This document shows, in pieces, positions 6,135-15,140 of a DNA stretch of 16,867 nucleotides. The notes beneath the pieces are model-generated. The model did not search any database, was not told the DNA's origin, and saw only the letters and a program-made list of their open reading frames with translations. The stretch spans positions 1 through 16,867 of the forward strand of contig CAYLJO010000136.1 in NCBI GenBank assembly GCA_964383905.1, in the 5' to 3' direction. Position numbers and translations under genes: made by a program. The stretch is from CAYLJO01 sp964383905. Lineage in GTDB: Bacteria; Acidobacteriota; Blastocatellia; Pyrinomonadales; Pyrinomonadaceae. How positions within the stretch are numbered: the stretch's first letter is position 1; each line of letters opens with the position of its first letter.

Positions 6135-9104
6135 GTGCCGTTCTCCTGGCCGGTGCTCTTTATTAAGTGTCAAATGGGAGTGTGGAGGATGCGAGTTGCC
6201 AGAGACCTGGTCAGGGTAATCTGTACTATTACGATCGCGGTTGTCTTCGTCTGTGCGGGCTTTGCGCAGCAGGCGACGGGTACGCTGCGCGGTCAGCTGA
6301 TAGATGAATTGGGCGGCGTGATCGTCAGAGCCACCGTCACCCTGGTGGGTGAAAGCGGCGACCAAAGAACGGTGACGACTAACGGTGAAGGCAGGTACGT
6401 GTTTGGCGGTCTGACGCCCGGCCGCTACACAGTGCGGGCCACCGCGCCCGGCTTTGCCACTTATGAGAACACGGCGGTGGAGATCTCGCCCGGCCGCAGC
6501 CAGACACTTAATATTAGCTTAAGCGTGACGATCGAGAAGCAAGAAGTAACGGTCAATGCGGAGCCCCCCTTGAGCACGGCGCCGGAGAATAACGCCGGGG
6601 CCATCGTATTGCGGGGCACAGATCTTCAAGCGCTGCCTGATGATCCAGATGACCTGGCGGAGGCTTTGCAGGCGCTGGCCGGACCGTCGGCCGGGCCTAA
6701 TGGCGGGCAGCTTTATATTGACGGTTTCAGCGGCGGGATACTTCCATCGAAAGAGTCCATCCGCGAGATTCGCATCAACTCTAATCCGTTCTCCGCAGAG
6801 TACGACCGGCTCGGCTTCGGTCGCATCGAAATTTTCACCAAACCCGGCTCCGATAAGCTCCGCGGCACCGGGTTTTTTAATTTCAGCAATCAGAGCTTGA
6901 ATTCGCGCAACCCTTTCGCGACGAACCGTCCGCCATTTCAGAGGCGGTTCTTTGGGGGGAACCTGAGCGGGCCGATCATCGCCAGGAAAGCCTCCTTCTT
7001 TGTAGACTTTGATAAGCGTGACATAGATGACGACGCGGTGGTCAACGCGACTATCCTCGATCCTTCCTTCAACGTCATTGGGTTCCGGCAGACGGTTGCG
7101 ACGCCGGTGCGGCGATTGAGCTTCAGCCCGCGCATTGACTATCAGTTGAATCAAAAGAACACGCTCGTCTTTCGCTATGAGTTAGAGCACAACAGCTATC
7201 AGAATCTCGGGGTCGGAAATTTCTCCCTCCCGTCGCGCGCATACAACTCGACGAACACGGAACATAACCTCAGATTGACCGAGACGGCGGTGATCAATCA
7301 AAAGACCGTTAACGAGACGCGCTTTCAATTCAGGCGGACTGTTAGTGATCAAGAGGGAGATAACACCCGGCCGACGATCAATGTGCTGGATGCGTTCATC
7401 GGTGGCGGTTCACAGGTCGGGATTTCATCCAACACCAACGATCGCATCGAGTTGCAGAACTACACCTCGATGGCGCTGGGCAAACATGCTCTGAAGTTCG
7501 GCGGGCGCTTGCGACGGGTGAGCATAACCGACGTGTCGCCTCAGAATTTTGGTGGGACATACACCTTCGGAGGGGGTCCCGGACGGGTCAACAGCCTCGA
7601 ACAATATCGCCGGACGTTGCTGGGTTTGCCGGGCGGCGGCCCAACACAATTCTCGATTGCCGGCGGTAATCCCAAGGCCAGTGTCACTCAAGTGGACATC
7701 GGCCCGTTCGTGCAGGATGACTGGCACGTTCGTCAGAATCTTACGCTGAGCCTTGGCCTGCGCTATGAAACGCAGACCAATATCAGCAGCAACCTTAACT
7801 TTGCTCCCCGCGTCGCTTTTGCTTATTCGCCGGGCGCGGTTAACAACAGGCGACCGACGACGGTGATTCGCGGCGGCTTCGGCATCTTCTACGAGCGCTT
7901 CGGTGAGAATTTCACATTGCAGGCGGAGCGTTTCAATGGGATCAATCAACAACAGTTCATTGTTACTGACCCGGCGATATTGGCCCTTTACCCGGATGCG
8001 CCTTCCGTCGCAACACTTGCCGGCTTTGCTCAGCCGCAAACCATTAGACGTGTCGCACCGGATCTCCGGGCGTCTTATACAATACAATCGGCGATCAGTG
8101 TTGAGCGGCAGTTGCCGTATAACATTACAATCTCTGTGGCCTACATTAATGCGCGCTCGCTGCATCTTCTGCGGTCACGCAACATCAACGCGCCCCTGCC
8201 GGGGACATTCCTGCCAGGTGTTTCAGGCAGCGGCGTGCGCCCGTTCGGGAATATCGGCAACATTTATGAGTATGAATCGAGCGGCGTCGCCAACCAGAAT
8301 CAGTTGATCGTTACCGTCAACAGCCGACTCAACAGGAAATTCACGCTCTTCGGGAATTATTCGCTGAATAAAGCCAACAGTAATACAGACGGAGCGGGCA
8401 CCTTCCCGGCCAACCAGTATGATCTGAGCACGGAGTATGGGCGCAGCTCGATTGATGTGCGGCAGCGGCTGTTCCTGGGCGGGTCTTTCAGCGCCCCGTG
8501 GGGTCTCCGCTTCTACCCGTTCGTCATCGCGCGATCAGGAATCCCCTTTAATATCACGACCGGACGGGACACTAGTGGCAGTACGGTGTTTACGGAGCGC
8601 CCGGCCTTCGCCCTGGACCCAACGAAACCAGGCGTCGTCAGCTACAACGGGGTTCTATTGGATCCGAGACCCGCGGCAGGAGAGATAATCATCCCGCGCA
8701 ACTTTGGCGCCGGTCCGGCATTCTTCTCAGTGAACCTGCGAGTAAGCAAGACGATCGGGTTTGGTGAGGTGCCCGGCAATTCCGCACGGTCGTCGCCGCG
8801 GCAGCAGGGTGGGCGTGGCGGTGAAAGAGAAGGCAGGATGGGGGGACCGTTTGGAAGACCGGGAGAGGGGGACAGAGGCGGCGGCGGTTCGTCGAGGGAG
8901 AAACGTTACAATCTAACCTTCTCCGTTCAAGCGCAGAATCTGTTCAACCATACGAATCCCGGCCAGCCGGTAGGTAATTTGAGCTCGCTTCTGTTCGGGA
9001 TATCAACACAGACGGCCGGGGGATTCGGTTTTGGGCCGGGGGGCAACCCAAATTCGCAAGCGGGCAACCGGGTGATCGAAGCGCAGATCCGCTTTAACTT
9101 CTAA
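6135..9104 (+). CDS. TonB-dependent receptor, Oar-like, with carboxypeptidase-regulatory domain
   Basis: This outer-membrane protein of 989 residues probably imports a large substrate such as a glycan or peptide. After the signal peptide (hydrophobic core around residues 27-42, ending AGFA) comes a carboxypeptidase-regulatory-like beta-sandwich (about 46-130, with GRYVFGGLTPGRYTVRA). A plug domain (about 140-240, with LYIDGF and IREIRINSNPFSAEYDRLG) and a long beta-barrel follow. The protein ends in FNF; a terminal Phe is the outer-membrane assembly signal. A strong AGGAGG (6120-6125) supports the GTG at 6135, but the ATG at 6189 would give a more normal signal peptide. A Gly/Arg/Glu-rich insert lies near residues 882-926. 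The architecture is the one expanded in Acidobacteriota. Substrate is unknown; the upstream sigma/anti-sigma pair may control it. Confidence 0.95.
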   Translation: MPFSWPVLFIKCQMGVWRMRVARDLVRVICTITIAVVFVCAGFAQQATGTLRGQLIDELGGVIVRATVTLVGESGDQRTVTTNGEGRYVFGGLTPGRYTVRATAPGFATYENTAVEISPGRSQTLNISLSVTIEKQEVTVNAEPPLSTAPENNAGAIVLRGTDLQALPDDPDDLAEALQALAGPSAGPNGGQLYIDGFSGGILPSKESIREIRINSNPFSAEYDRLGFGRIEIFTKPGSDKLRGTGFFNFSNQSLNSRNPFATNRPPFQRRFFGGNLSGPIIARKASFFVDFDKRDIDDDAVVNATILDPSFNVIGFRQTVATPVRRLSFSPRIDYQLNQKNTLVFRYELEHNSYQNLGVGNFSLPSRAYNSTNTEHNLRLTETAVINQKTVNETRFQFRRTVSDQEGDNTRPTINVLDAFIGGGSQVGISSNTNDRIELQNYTSMALGKHALKFGGRLRRVSITDVSPQNFGGTYTFGGGPGRVNSLEQYRRTLLGLPGGGPTQFSIAGGNPKASVTQVDIGPFVQDDWHVRQNLTLSLGLRYETQTNISSNLNFAPRVAFAYSPGAVNNRRPTTVIRGGFGIFYERFGENFTLQAERFNGINQQQFIVTDPAILALYPDAPSVATLAGFAQPQTIRRVAPDLRASYTIQSAISVERQLPYNITISVAYINARSLHLLRSRNINAPLPGTFLPGVSGSGVRPFGNIGNIYEYESSGVANQNQLIVTVNSRLNRKFTLFGNYSLNKANSNTDGAGTFPANQYDLSTEYGRSSIDVRQRLFLGGSFSAPWGLRFYPFVIARSGIPFNITTGRDTSGSTVFTERPAFALDPTKPGVVSYNGVLLDPRPAAGEIIIPRNFGAGPAFFSVNLRVSKTIGFGEVPGNSARSSPRQQGGRGGEREGRMGGPFGRPGEGDRGGGGSSREKRYNLTFSVQAQNLFNHTNPGQPVGNLSSLLFGISTQTAGGFGFGPGGNPNSQAGNRVIEAQIRFNF

Positions 9105-9105
9105 G

Positions 9106-9254
9106 TTGAGGAAATCTAAAAAGAAGAAGTTCACGACAGTTCGGGGCCGTATTCGCGTCCGGTGAAGACCGCGAGCTTCATCTATCTTTCCGGGCAGGTG
9201 GCGCAGAATCCGCTGACAGGCCGCTTGAAGGATGAGATGGGAAAGGGCGCATGA
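9106..9254 (+). pseudogene. RidA/YjgF-family gene remnant
   Basis: In the frame of 9120-9254 the sequence encodes SSGPYSRPVKTASFIYLSGQ followed by VAQNPLTGRLKDEM. This matches the N-terminal third of RidA (enamine/imine deaminase) proteins, whose hallmark is GPYSQAV, then a few residues, then (F/Y)(V/L)SGQ. RidA is normally about 125 residues; here a stop at 9252 leaves some 44 codons and the rest, with the catalytic arginine region, is absent. There is no ATG. A TTG at 9106 opens another frame (MRKSKKKK) that could join by one frameshift in the run of A and G at 9117-9128. The stop overlaps the first ATG of the following PhzF gene. I judge it a decayed, truncated gene. Confidence 0.7.
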
Positions 9255-9265
9255 TGGGAGCAGAC

Positions 9266-10153
9266 ATGAATAGCCGACGTTCATATCGCTATCGGGTGGT
9301 GGACGTGTTTACCACGCAGCCGCTGGAGGGAAATCCACTTGCAGTATTTCTGGATGCGTCCGGGCTCGACGATGTGACGATGCAGCGGATCGCCAAAGAG
9401 ATGAACCTCTCGGAGACGGTCTTTATTGTCCCGGCAACTCGGGACGGCTGCGCGGTAGGGGTTCGAATATTTACACCGGGAAGAGAGATGGTCTTCGCCG
9501 GACATCCCACGATCGGCACAAGCTTCGTATTGCTGGATGAAGGAATCGTCCCTCGGGACAGTGAGCATTTTGTTCTCGACGAGAAGATCGGCCCGGTGCC
9601 GATTCGGGTAGAAGCGGGTAAGCAGCCCTTGATTTGGCTGCGCACTCCGGCGATCAGCTACGGAAGAACCTACGACCGGGTTCTTTGCGCACAGGCGCTC
9701 GGGTTAGATCCCTCTGATCTTCTTGACATAACCCCACAACTCCTGAGTGCGGGTAATCCTACCATCTTTGTAGCGCTTAAGGACAAACGGGCGGTCGATC
9801 GCGCCGGGCTCGATTTGCATGGTCTATCAACCATCAAGGGCAAAGACCGGGAGTCCGCCTGCGTTTTCGTATTCGCGCCGACAGCCGAAGGGGCTTATTC
9901 CCGGATGTTTGCGCCGGGCGATGGAATTCCCGAAGATCCGGCGACCGGGAGCTCCACCGGCCCGCTTGCGGCATTGATGATCAAGCACGGTCTCGTATCC
10001 GGTGCTGCCGGCACACGCTTTGTCAGCGAACAGGGCGTCAAGATGGGACGTCGCAGCATTTTGCACGTTCAGATTCACGGCGAACAAGGGGTGGACGGGA
10101 TCGACGTAGGCGGCTATGTTGCACCGGTCGCCGAGGCGACAATGAGGCTCTAG
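9266..10153 (+). CDS. PhzF-family epimerase/isomerase
   Basis: PhzF-family proteins have a diaminopimelate-epimerase fold and catalyse isomerisations, such as the one in phenazine synthesis; most family members have unknown substrates. The family signature is clear: VDVFTTQPLEGNPLAVF, NLSETVF with the catalytic glutamate at E50, RIFTPGREMVFAGHPT, and DPATGSSTGPLAA with D224. The length of 295 residues is normal. I chose the ATG at 9266 because GGGAG lies at 9256-9260; ATG codons at 9251 and 9254 are alternatives, and the first overlaps the stop of the RidA remnant. No phenazine genes are nearby, so an amino-acid or metabolite-repair role is more likely than phenazine production. The gene runs towards the convergent acyl-CoA dehydrogenase gene. 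Confidence 0.93.
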   Translation: MNSRRSYRYRVVDVFTTQPLEGNPLAVFLDASGLDDVTMQRIAKEMNLSETVFIVPATRDGCAVGVRIFTPGREMVFAGHPTIGTSFVLLDEGIVPRDSEHFVLDEKIGPVPIRVEAGKQPLIWLRTPAISYGRTYDRVLCAQALGLDPSDLLDITPQLLSAGNPTIFVALKDKRAVDRAGLDLHGLSTIKGKDRESACVFVFAPTAEGAYSRMFAPGDGIPEDPATGSSTGPLAALMIKHGLVSGAAGTRFVSEQGVKMGRRSILHVQIHGEQGVDGIDVGGYVAPVAEATMRL

Positions 10154-10470
10154 GGCAGGGTTGGTCGATACAGGCGCAATCGGGACATTTTTAGCGATCC
10201 CTCGAAGGGCTGCAAATTAGCGCTAAAACACCTTTAATGACGAAAAGACGCCACACTTTTCTGGAAAGCTAAAGACTTCCGAATCAACCCGCCTGCTTTT
10301 GAGGCACGATCTGAACTCTTCAGACACTCAGACTTTTGAAGTAACGCTTGCCGGGATAAAGCTCTTTTGGCCAGGCGGCTAAGTTTGGGCGCTCATGCGA
10401 AATCTCCATGATCCGCTCAAGCTTGACATTGGGAAGATAGAAAAAAATTGCGGCAGATATCTGGTGGCGC
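10154..10470. other. Gene-free spacer between convergent genes
   Basis: No gene is supported between the PhzF stop and the acyl-CoA dehydrogenase stop. The stretch holds an 8-bp inverted repeat TTTTAGCG (10189-10196) with CGCTAAAA (10221-10228), inside which CCCT/AGGG (10199-10209) forms a small stem. A run of seven A residues (10441-10447) belongs to the terminator candidate listed separately. A short minus-strand open frame (10320-10409, 29 residues) is not convincing. Confidence 0.45.
10441..10470 (-). terminator. Weak intrinsic terminator candidate after the acyl-CoA dehydrogenase gene
   Basis: Directly after the stop codon on the minus strand, the palindrome CAGATATCTG (10454-10463) is flanked by GCG and CGC arms (10468-10470 and 10450-10452), and seven T residues (10447-10441) follow. 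The stem is imperfect, but position and T-run fit a terminator. Confidence 0.35.
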
Positions 10471-12243
<1,773 letters not shown>

Positions 12244-12298
12244 AAGGGCCTCTTCTTGGGTGACGATTTTGAGATATAAACGGCGGATTCGACCACGA

Positions 12299-12340
12299 AT
12301 AATATGTCCGAAGTAAGGCGGGAGTGTGTTAATCTAACAC
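12299..12340 (-). promoter_or_regulatory. Candidate promoter and operator of the acyl-CoA dehydrogenase gene
   Basis: On the minus strand TATTAT (12304-12299) is a good -10 box. No proper -35 box stands 17 bases upstream; instead a perfect 15-bp inverted repeat GTGTTA-ATC-TAACAC (12326-12340) overlaps that position. This geometry suits a repressor or activator site controlling the dehydrogenase gene. The divergently encoded TetR protein is one candidate binder. Confidence 0.45.
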
Positions 12341-12381
12341 CCCTTGAACCCGACCGACAAGGCCGCCCGCTGCTCCAGTTA

Positions 12382-12431
12382 TTGACGCCGAGCGCGGTTC
12401 GGATGTATAAGTACCTACCGTCCGGTCGGTA
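12382..12431 (+). promoter_or_regulatory. Promoter of the TetR gene with palindromic operator
   Basis: TTGACG (12382-12387) and TATAAG (12406-12411) are 18 bases apart, with TG just before the -10 box. Five bases after it lies TACCGTCCGGTCGGTA (12416-12431), a 16-bp palindrome with one mismatched pair (T opposite T) around a CCGG centre. Its position across the likely transcription start, 69 bases ahead of the TetR start codon, is typical of a self-repressing TetR-family regulator. Confidence 0.65.
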
Positions 12432-12499
12432 AGATAGCATCCCGATGGCTGGACGCACAAGCCTGCCCCAGGGGCGTGCCGGCCGTGAAAAGGAGGGTG

Positions 12500-13138
12500 A
12501 TGAGAGCACAAAAAAAACCGGCCGTGAGCAACGGACGCCTGGCCGAGGTTTACCGCACGGCGGCCCAGATAATTCTGCGCAAGGGCTACGACGCGACCTC
12601 CGTCAATGATATCGCCAACGCGCTCGGCATGACGAAAGCAGGGCTCTACCACTACATCAACGGCAAGAAGGAGCTGCTTTTCGACATCATGAATTTCGGT
12701 CTGGACGAGCTTGAAGAGGAGGTGGTCACACCCGCCCATGCAATCGCCGACACGAGCACGCGGCTCCGCTTTGTCATCGCCAGCCATGCGCGGTTAGTGA
12801 CGAGGGGGCAGGGGGCCATCACCATTCTCGTTGACGAGATCACGGCGCTCACGCCCGCTCAGAATAGAAAAATCACGCGCCGTAAGCGTGAATACTTTGA
12901 TTGCCTGCGCGACCTCCTGAATCAGATGAAGGCGGAAGGGAAGCTGCACGATGTGGATACGACGGCGGCAACTTTCAGCCTCCTTGGAATGATTAATTGG
13001 CTCTCGCGCTGGTTTAGGCAGGACGGTGCTCTCACAGAGGAGCAGGTTGCGGAGGAGATCGTCAAGATCGCTCTTCACGGCCTGTTGCGCCCCGAATCAC
13101 GCGCCGCCCGGAGGGGGTTGCAGGTGGTTAGAGACTGA
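12500..13138 (+). CDS. TetR-family transcriptional regulator
   Basis: This is a dimeric repressor of 212 residues. The N-terminal DNA-binding domain (about residues 16-65) has the typical order AAQIILRKGYDATSVNDIA followed by ALGMTKAGLYHYINGKKELL, where the last stretch holds the recognition helix. The C-terminal helical ligand domain (about 80-205) is of the type seen in fatty-acid regulators such as KstR-like and FadR-like TetR proteins, though ligand specificity cannot be read by eye. The ATG at 12500 follows AGGAGG (12491-12496) by only 3 bases; GTG codons at 12476 and 12485 are alternatives. It is divergent from the acyl-CoA dehydrogenase gene and upstream of etfB, so it probably represses this module and releases on binding an acyl-CoA. 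Confidence 0.93.
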   Translation: MRAQKKPAVSNGRLAEVYRTAAQIILRKGYDATSVNDIANALGMTKAGLYHYINGKKELLFDIMNFGLDELEEEVVTPAHAIADTSTRLRFVIASHARLVTRGQGAITILVDEITALTPAQNRKITRRKREYFDCLRDLLNQMKAEGKLHDVDTTAATFSLLGMINWLSRWFRQDGALTEEQVAEEIVKIALHGLLRPESRAARRGLQVVRD

Positions 13139-13159
13139 GGGTTTGTGCCCCGCGCAGAT

Positions 13160-13224
13160 GCTCTCGGTCAAAGCTTCACGCCCGGAAGCTCTCGGTTGTC
13201 AGGAGCCAGCGTGAAAGCTTCACG
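13160..13224. repeat. Short imperfect direct repeats upstream of etfB
   Basis: GCTCTCGGT occurs at 13160-13168 and 13188-13196, and AAAGCTTCACG at 13170-13180 and 13214-13224, in the same order. The second copy of the latter lies within GTGAAAGCTTCAC (13211-13223), an inverted repeat with 5-bp arms. They lie 40-100 bases before etfB and could be regulator sites or a decayed tandem duplication. Confidence 0.4.
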
Positions 13225-13265
13225 GCCCTGTACCCTCGTTTCAAATCAGGCGGCAATATTTGTCC

Positions 13266-14072
13266 ATGAATATCCTTGTTTGTCTCAAGCAGATTCTCGA
13301 CCCCGAAATACCGGCGCGCGACTTCCGCGTTGACCCGGTCAGGCGTGAAGCGGAGCGCGGCTCGGCAAATCTCGTCACCAACATTTTCTGCGAGAATGCG
13401 CTCGAAGCGGCGTTGCAATTTCGTGAGCGTACGGGCGGCGCGCGGATCACGGCACTCTCCTACGGTCAGCCTTCCGCCGAAGATTCTCTGCGCAAGGCGT
13501 TGGCGATGAAGGCCGACCGGGCCGCGCTCCTCATCAACGACGGCAACCCACACCCCGACCCGCTGACGGTTGCGCGTGTGCTCGCCGCCGCTATCAATAA
13601 GCTCGGCGACTTCGACCTGATTATGGTCGGGCGCGAGGCGGGTGACTGGGGCGCGGGGCAGACCGGCGGGCTATTGGCGGAGGAACTTGGCCTCCCCTGC
13701 GTCTCCTTTGTTGATCGGATCGAACAGACGAACGGCAAGCTGAGACTCAGGCGACAGACCGATACCGGCTGGGAAGTTCTCGAAGCCGAGCCGCCCGTCG
13801 TCGCGACCATCACCAATGATGAACAGAACGTGCCGCGCATCCCGAAAGTGCGCGACGTGATGATGTCGTACCGCCAGCCTCTGATTAAGTGGACGCTTGA
13901 CGATCTTGGCATTAGGGCGGACGAAGCGCGCGCCGGAAACACCTACTACGAGGTGACCGATCTTTTCGTCCCGCAGAAAGAGACGCGCTGCGAGTTCGTC
14001 ACCGGCGACACGCTGGACGAAAAAGTTGAGGCCTTCGCCAAGCGCATCGTTGAAGTAACGAGCGCGCTTTAG
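13266..14072 (+). CDS. etfB: Electron transfer flavoprotein beta subunit
   Basis: This is the small subunit of ETF, which takes electrons from acyl-CoA dehydrogenases in the cytoplasm. The 268 residues begin with MNILVCLKQILDPE, the standard opening of the family, which sets the start at the ATG at 13266 rather than the TTG two codons earlier. The nucleotide-binding stretch VGREAGDWGAGQTGGLLAEE (about residues 120-140) and the EtfB signature region PPVVATITNDEQNVPRIPK (about 177-196) are present. The QTG in the first motif resembles non-bifurcating ETFs more than the QVGP of bifurcating ones, as I recall those groups, so electrons should flow only to quinone. No clear ribosome-binding site was seen. 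etfA follows after 93 bases. Confidence 0.96.
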   Translation: MNILVCLKQILDPEIPARDFRVDPVRREAERGSANLVTNIFCENALEAALQFRERTGGARITALSYGQPSAEDSLRKALAMKADRAALLINDGNPHPDPLTVARVLAAAINKLGDFDLIMVGREAGDWGAGQTGGLLAEELGLPCVSFVDRIEQTNGKLRLRRQTDTGWEVLEAEPPVVATITNDEQNVPRIPKVRDVMMSYRQPLIKWTLDDLGIRADEARAGNTYYEVTDLFVPQKETRCEFVTGDTLDEKVEAFAKRIVEVTSAL

Positions 14073-14165
14073 ACCGATAAGTGTGAAGCAAACAGGGTCG
14101 TATTCTCTGCTCCCATAGCTCTGGCATATTCACATCCCGGACGGGCACTGTCTGCAAGGTTATCG

Positions 14166-15140
14166 ATGAACAACGTCGTTATTTGTCTCTTCGCCTCCGC
14201 CGGCTTTGATAAGGCTGCGCGAGGACTGACAGGCGCCGGGCGCCGCTTCGCCGACGAGTTGGGCGGGCGTTTGCGCGCCGTAGTAATCGGTGCCGGGGCG
14301 GACGCGCTGGCCGCGGAAGTCGCGCGCGTCGCCGATACGGTAATCGTCGTCGATCAAGCGGAGCTGGCTGAATACCAACCGGAGATCTGCTTGAACGGGT
14401 TGGCGCGGTTGTGCGGTGAGCTACGGCCGCGCGCGGTGTTGCTCGCCAACGATACTTACAGTCAGGAGATTGCGCCCCGTCTCGCCTACCGGCTTGGCGG
14501 CAGCGCCGTTGGCGACGCTGTGGAGGTAGGCGTCGCGGGAGAAGCGTTGCGCGTCAGGCGCCAGGTCTACGGCGGCAAAGCGCAGGCCATCGTCGAGCTG
14601 AAGCGCACGCCCGCGGTCGTGTGGCTGCGCGCGCGCTCGTTTACGGCAGCCGCCACGGTGCGCGCCGAAGCGGGCGAAATCACCCGCGCTCAGTTGGACG
14701 TTCAAGCGGACGCGCGGACGCGCATCGTCGAGCGCAAGCGCGAGGAGCAGGGCGCGGCGCGGCTCGAAGACGCGCGCGTGATCGTCTCCGGCGGGCGTGG
14801 TATCGGCGGGTCTGAACCATTCGTTATTGAGTTGAAGCCGCTCGCCGATCTGTTGGGGGCGCAGATGGCCGCCTCGCGCGCGGCGTGCGATGCCGGCTGG
14901 GTGCCGCCGACGTGGCAGGTGGGGCAGACGGGCAAGAAGGTTGCGCCGGACTTGTATCTCGCGATCGCCATCACCGGCGCGAGCCAGCACATGGCCGGCA
15001 TCTCCGAAGCGAAGACCATCGCCGCAATTAACACAGACCCCGACGCGCCGATCTTTAAGCACAGTCGTTTCGGCGTCGTCGAAGATTACCGCAAGGTCGT
15101 GCCGCTCTTGCGTGAGAAGCTGGCCGCTTTACAGAAATGA
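14166..15140 (+). CDS. etfA: Electron transfer flavoprotein alpha subunit
   Basis: This is the FAD-binding subunit of ETF, 324 residues, the usual length. The N-terminal domain (about 1-180) packs on EtfB. The C-terminal FAD domain holds SGGRGIGG (about 208-215), the GQTGKKVAPDLYLAIAITGA block (about 252-271) and SQHMAGISEAKTIAAINTDP, the classic EtfA signature that contacts FAD. AAGG stands 7 bases before the ATG at 14166. Its TGA stop overlaps the ATG of the following membrane Fe-S oxidoreductase gene, so the two are translationally coupled. Together with EtfB and the nearby acyl-CoA dehydrogenase it forms one electron path. Confidence 0.97.
   Translation: MNNVVICLFASAGFDKAARGLTGAGRRFADELGGRLRAVVIGAGADALAAEVARVADTVIVVDQAELAEYQPEICLNGLARLCGELRPRAVLLANDTYSQEIAPRLAYRLGGSAVGDAVEVGVAGEALRVRRQVYGGKAQAIVELKRTPAVVWLRARSFTAAATVRAEAGEITRAQLDVQADARTRIVERKREEQGAARLEDARVIVSGGRGIGGSEPFVIELKPLADLLGAQMAASRAACDAGWVPPTWQVGQTGKKVAPDLYLAIAITGASQHMAGISEAKTIAAINTDPDAPIFKHSRFGVVEDYRKVVPLLREKLAALQK

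Noticed and set aside
7425..8165. Long minus-strand open frame of 246 codons
   Set aside because: It lies wholly inside the receptor gene and its translation has no recognisable domain; it mirrors the codon bias of the plus-strand gene.
10320..10409. Small minus-strand frame encoding MEISHERPNLAAWPKELY
   Set aside because: It is only 29 codons, without a ribosome-binding site or a recognised family, and sits behind a terminator candidate.
14421..15062. Minus-strand open frame of 213 codons
   Set aside because: It lies inside etfA, whose family motifs are unmistakable; the protein is Arg-rich and without recognisable motifs, as expected of an antisense shadow in GC-rich DNA.
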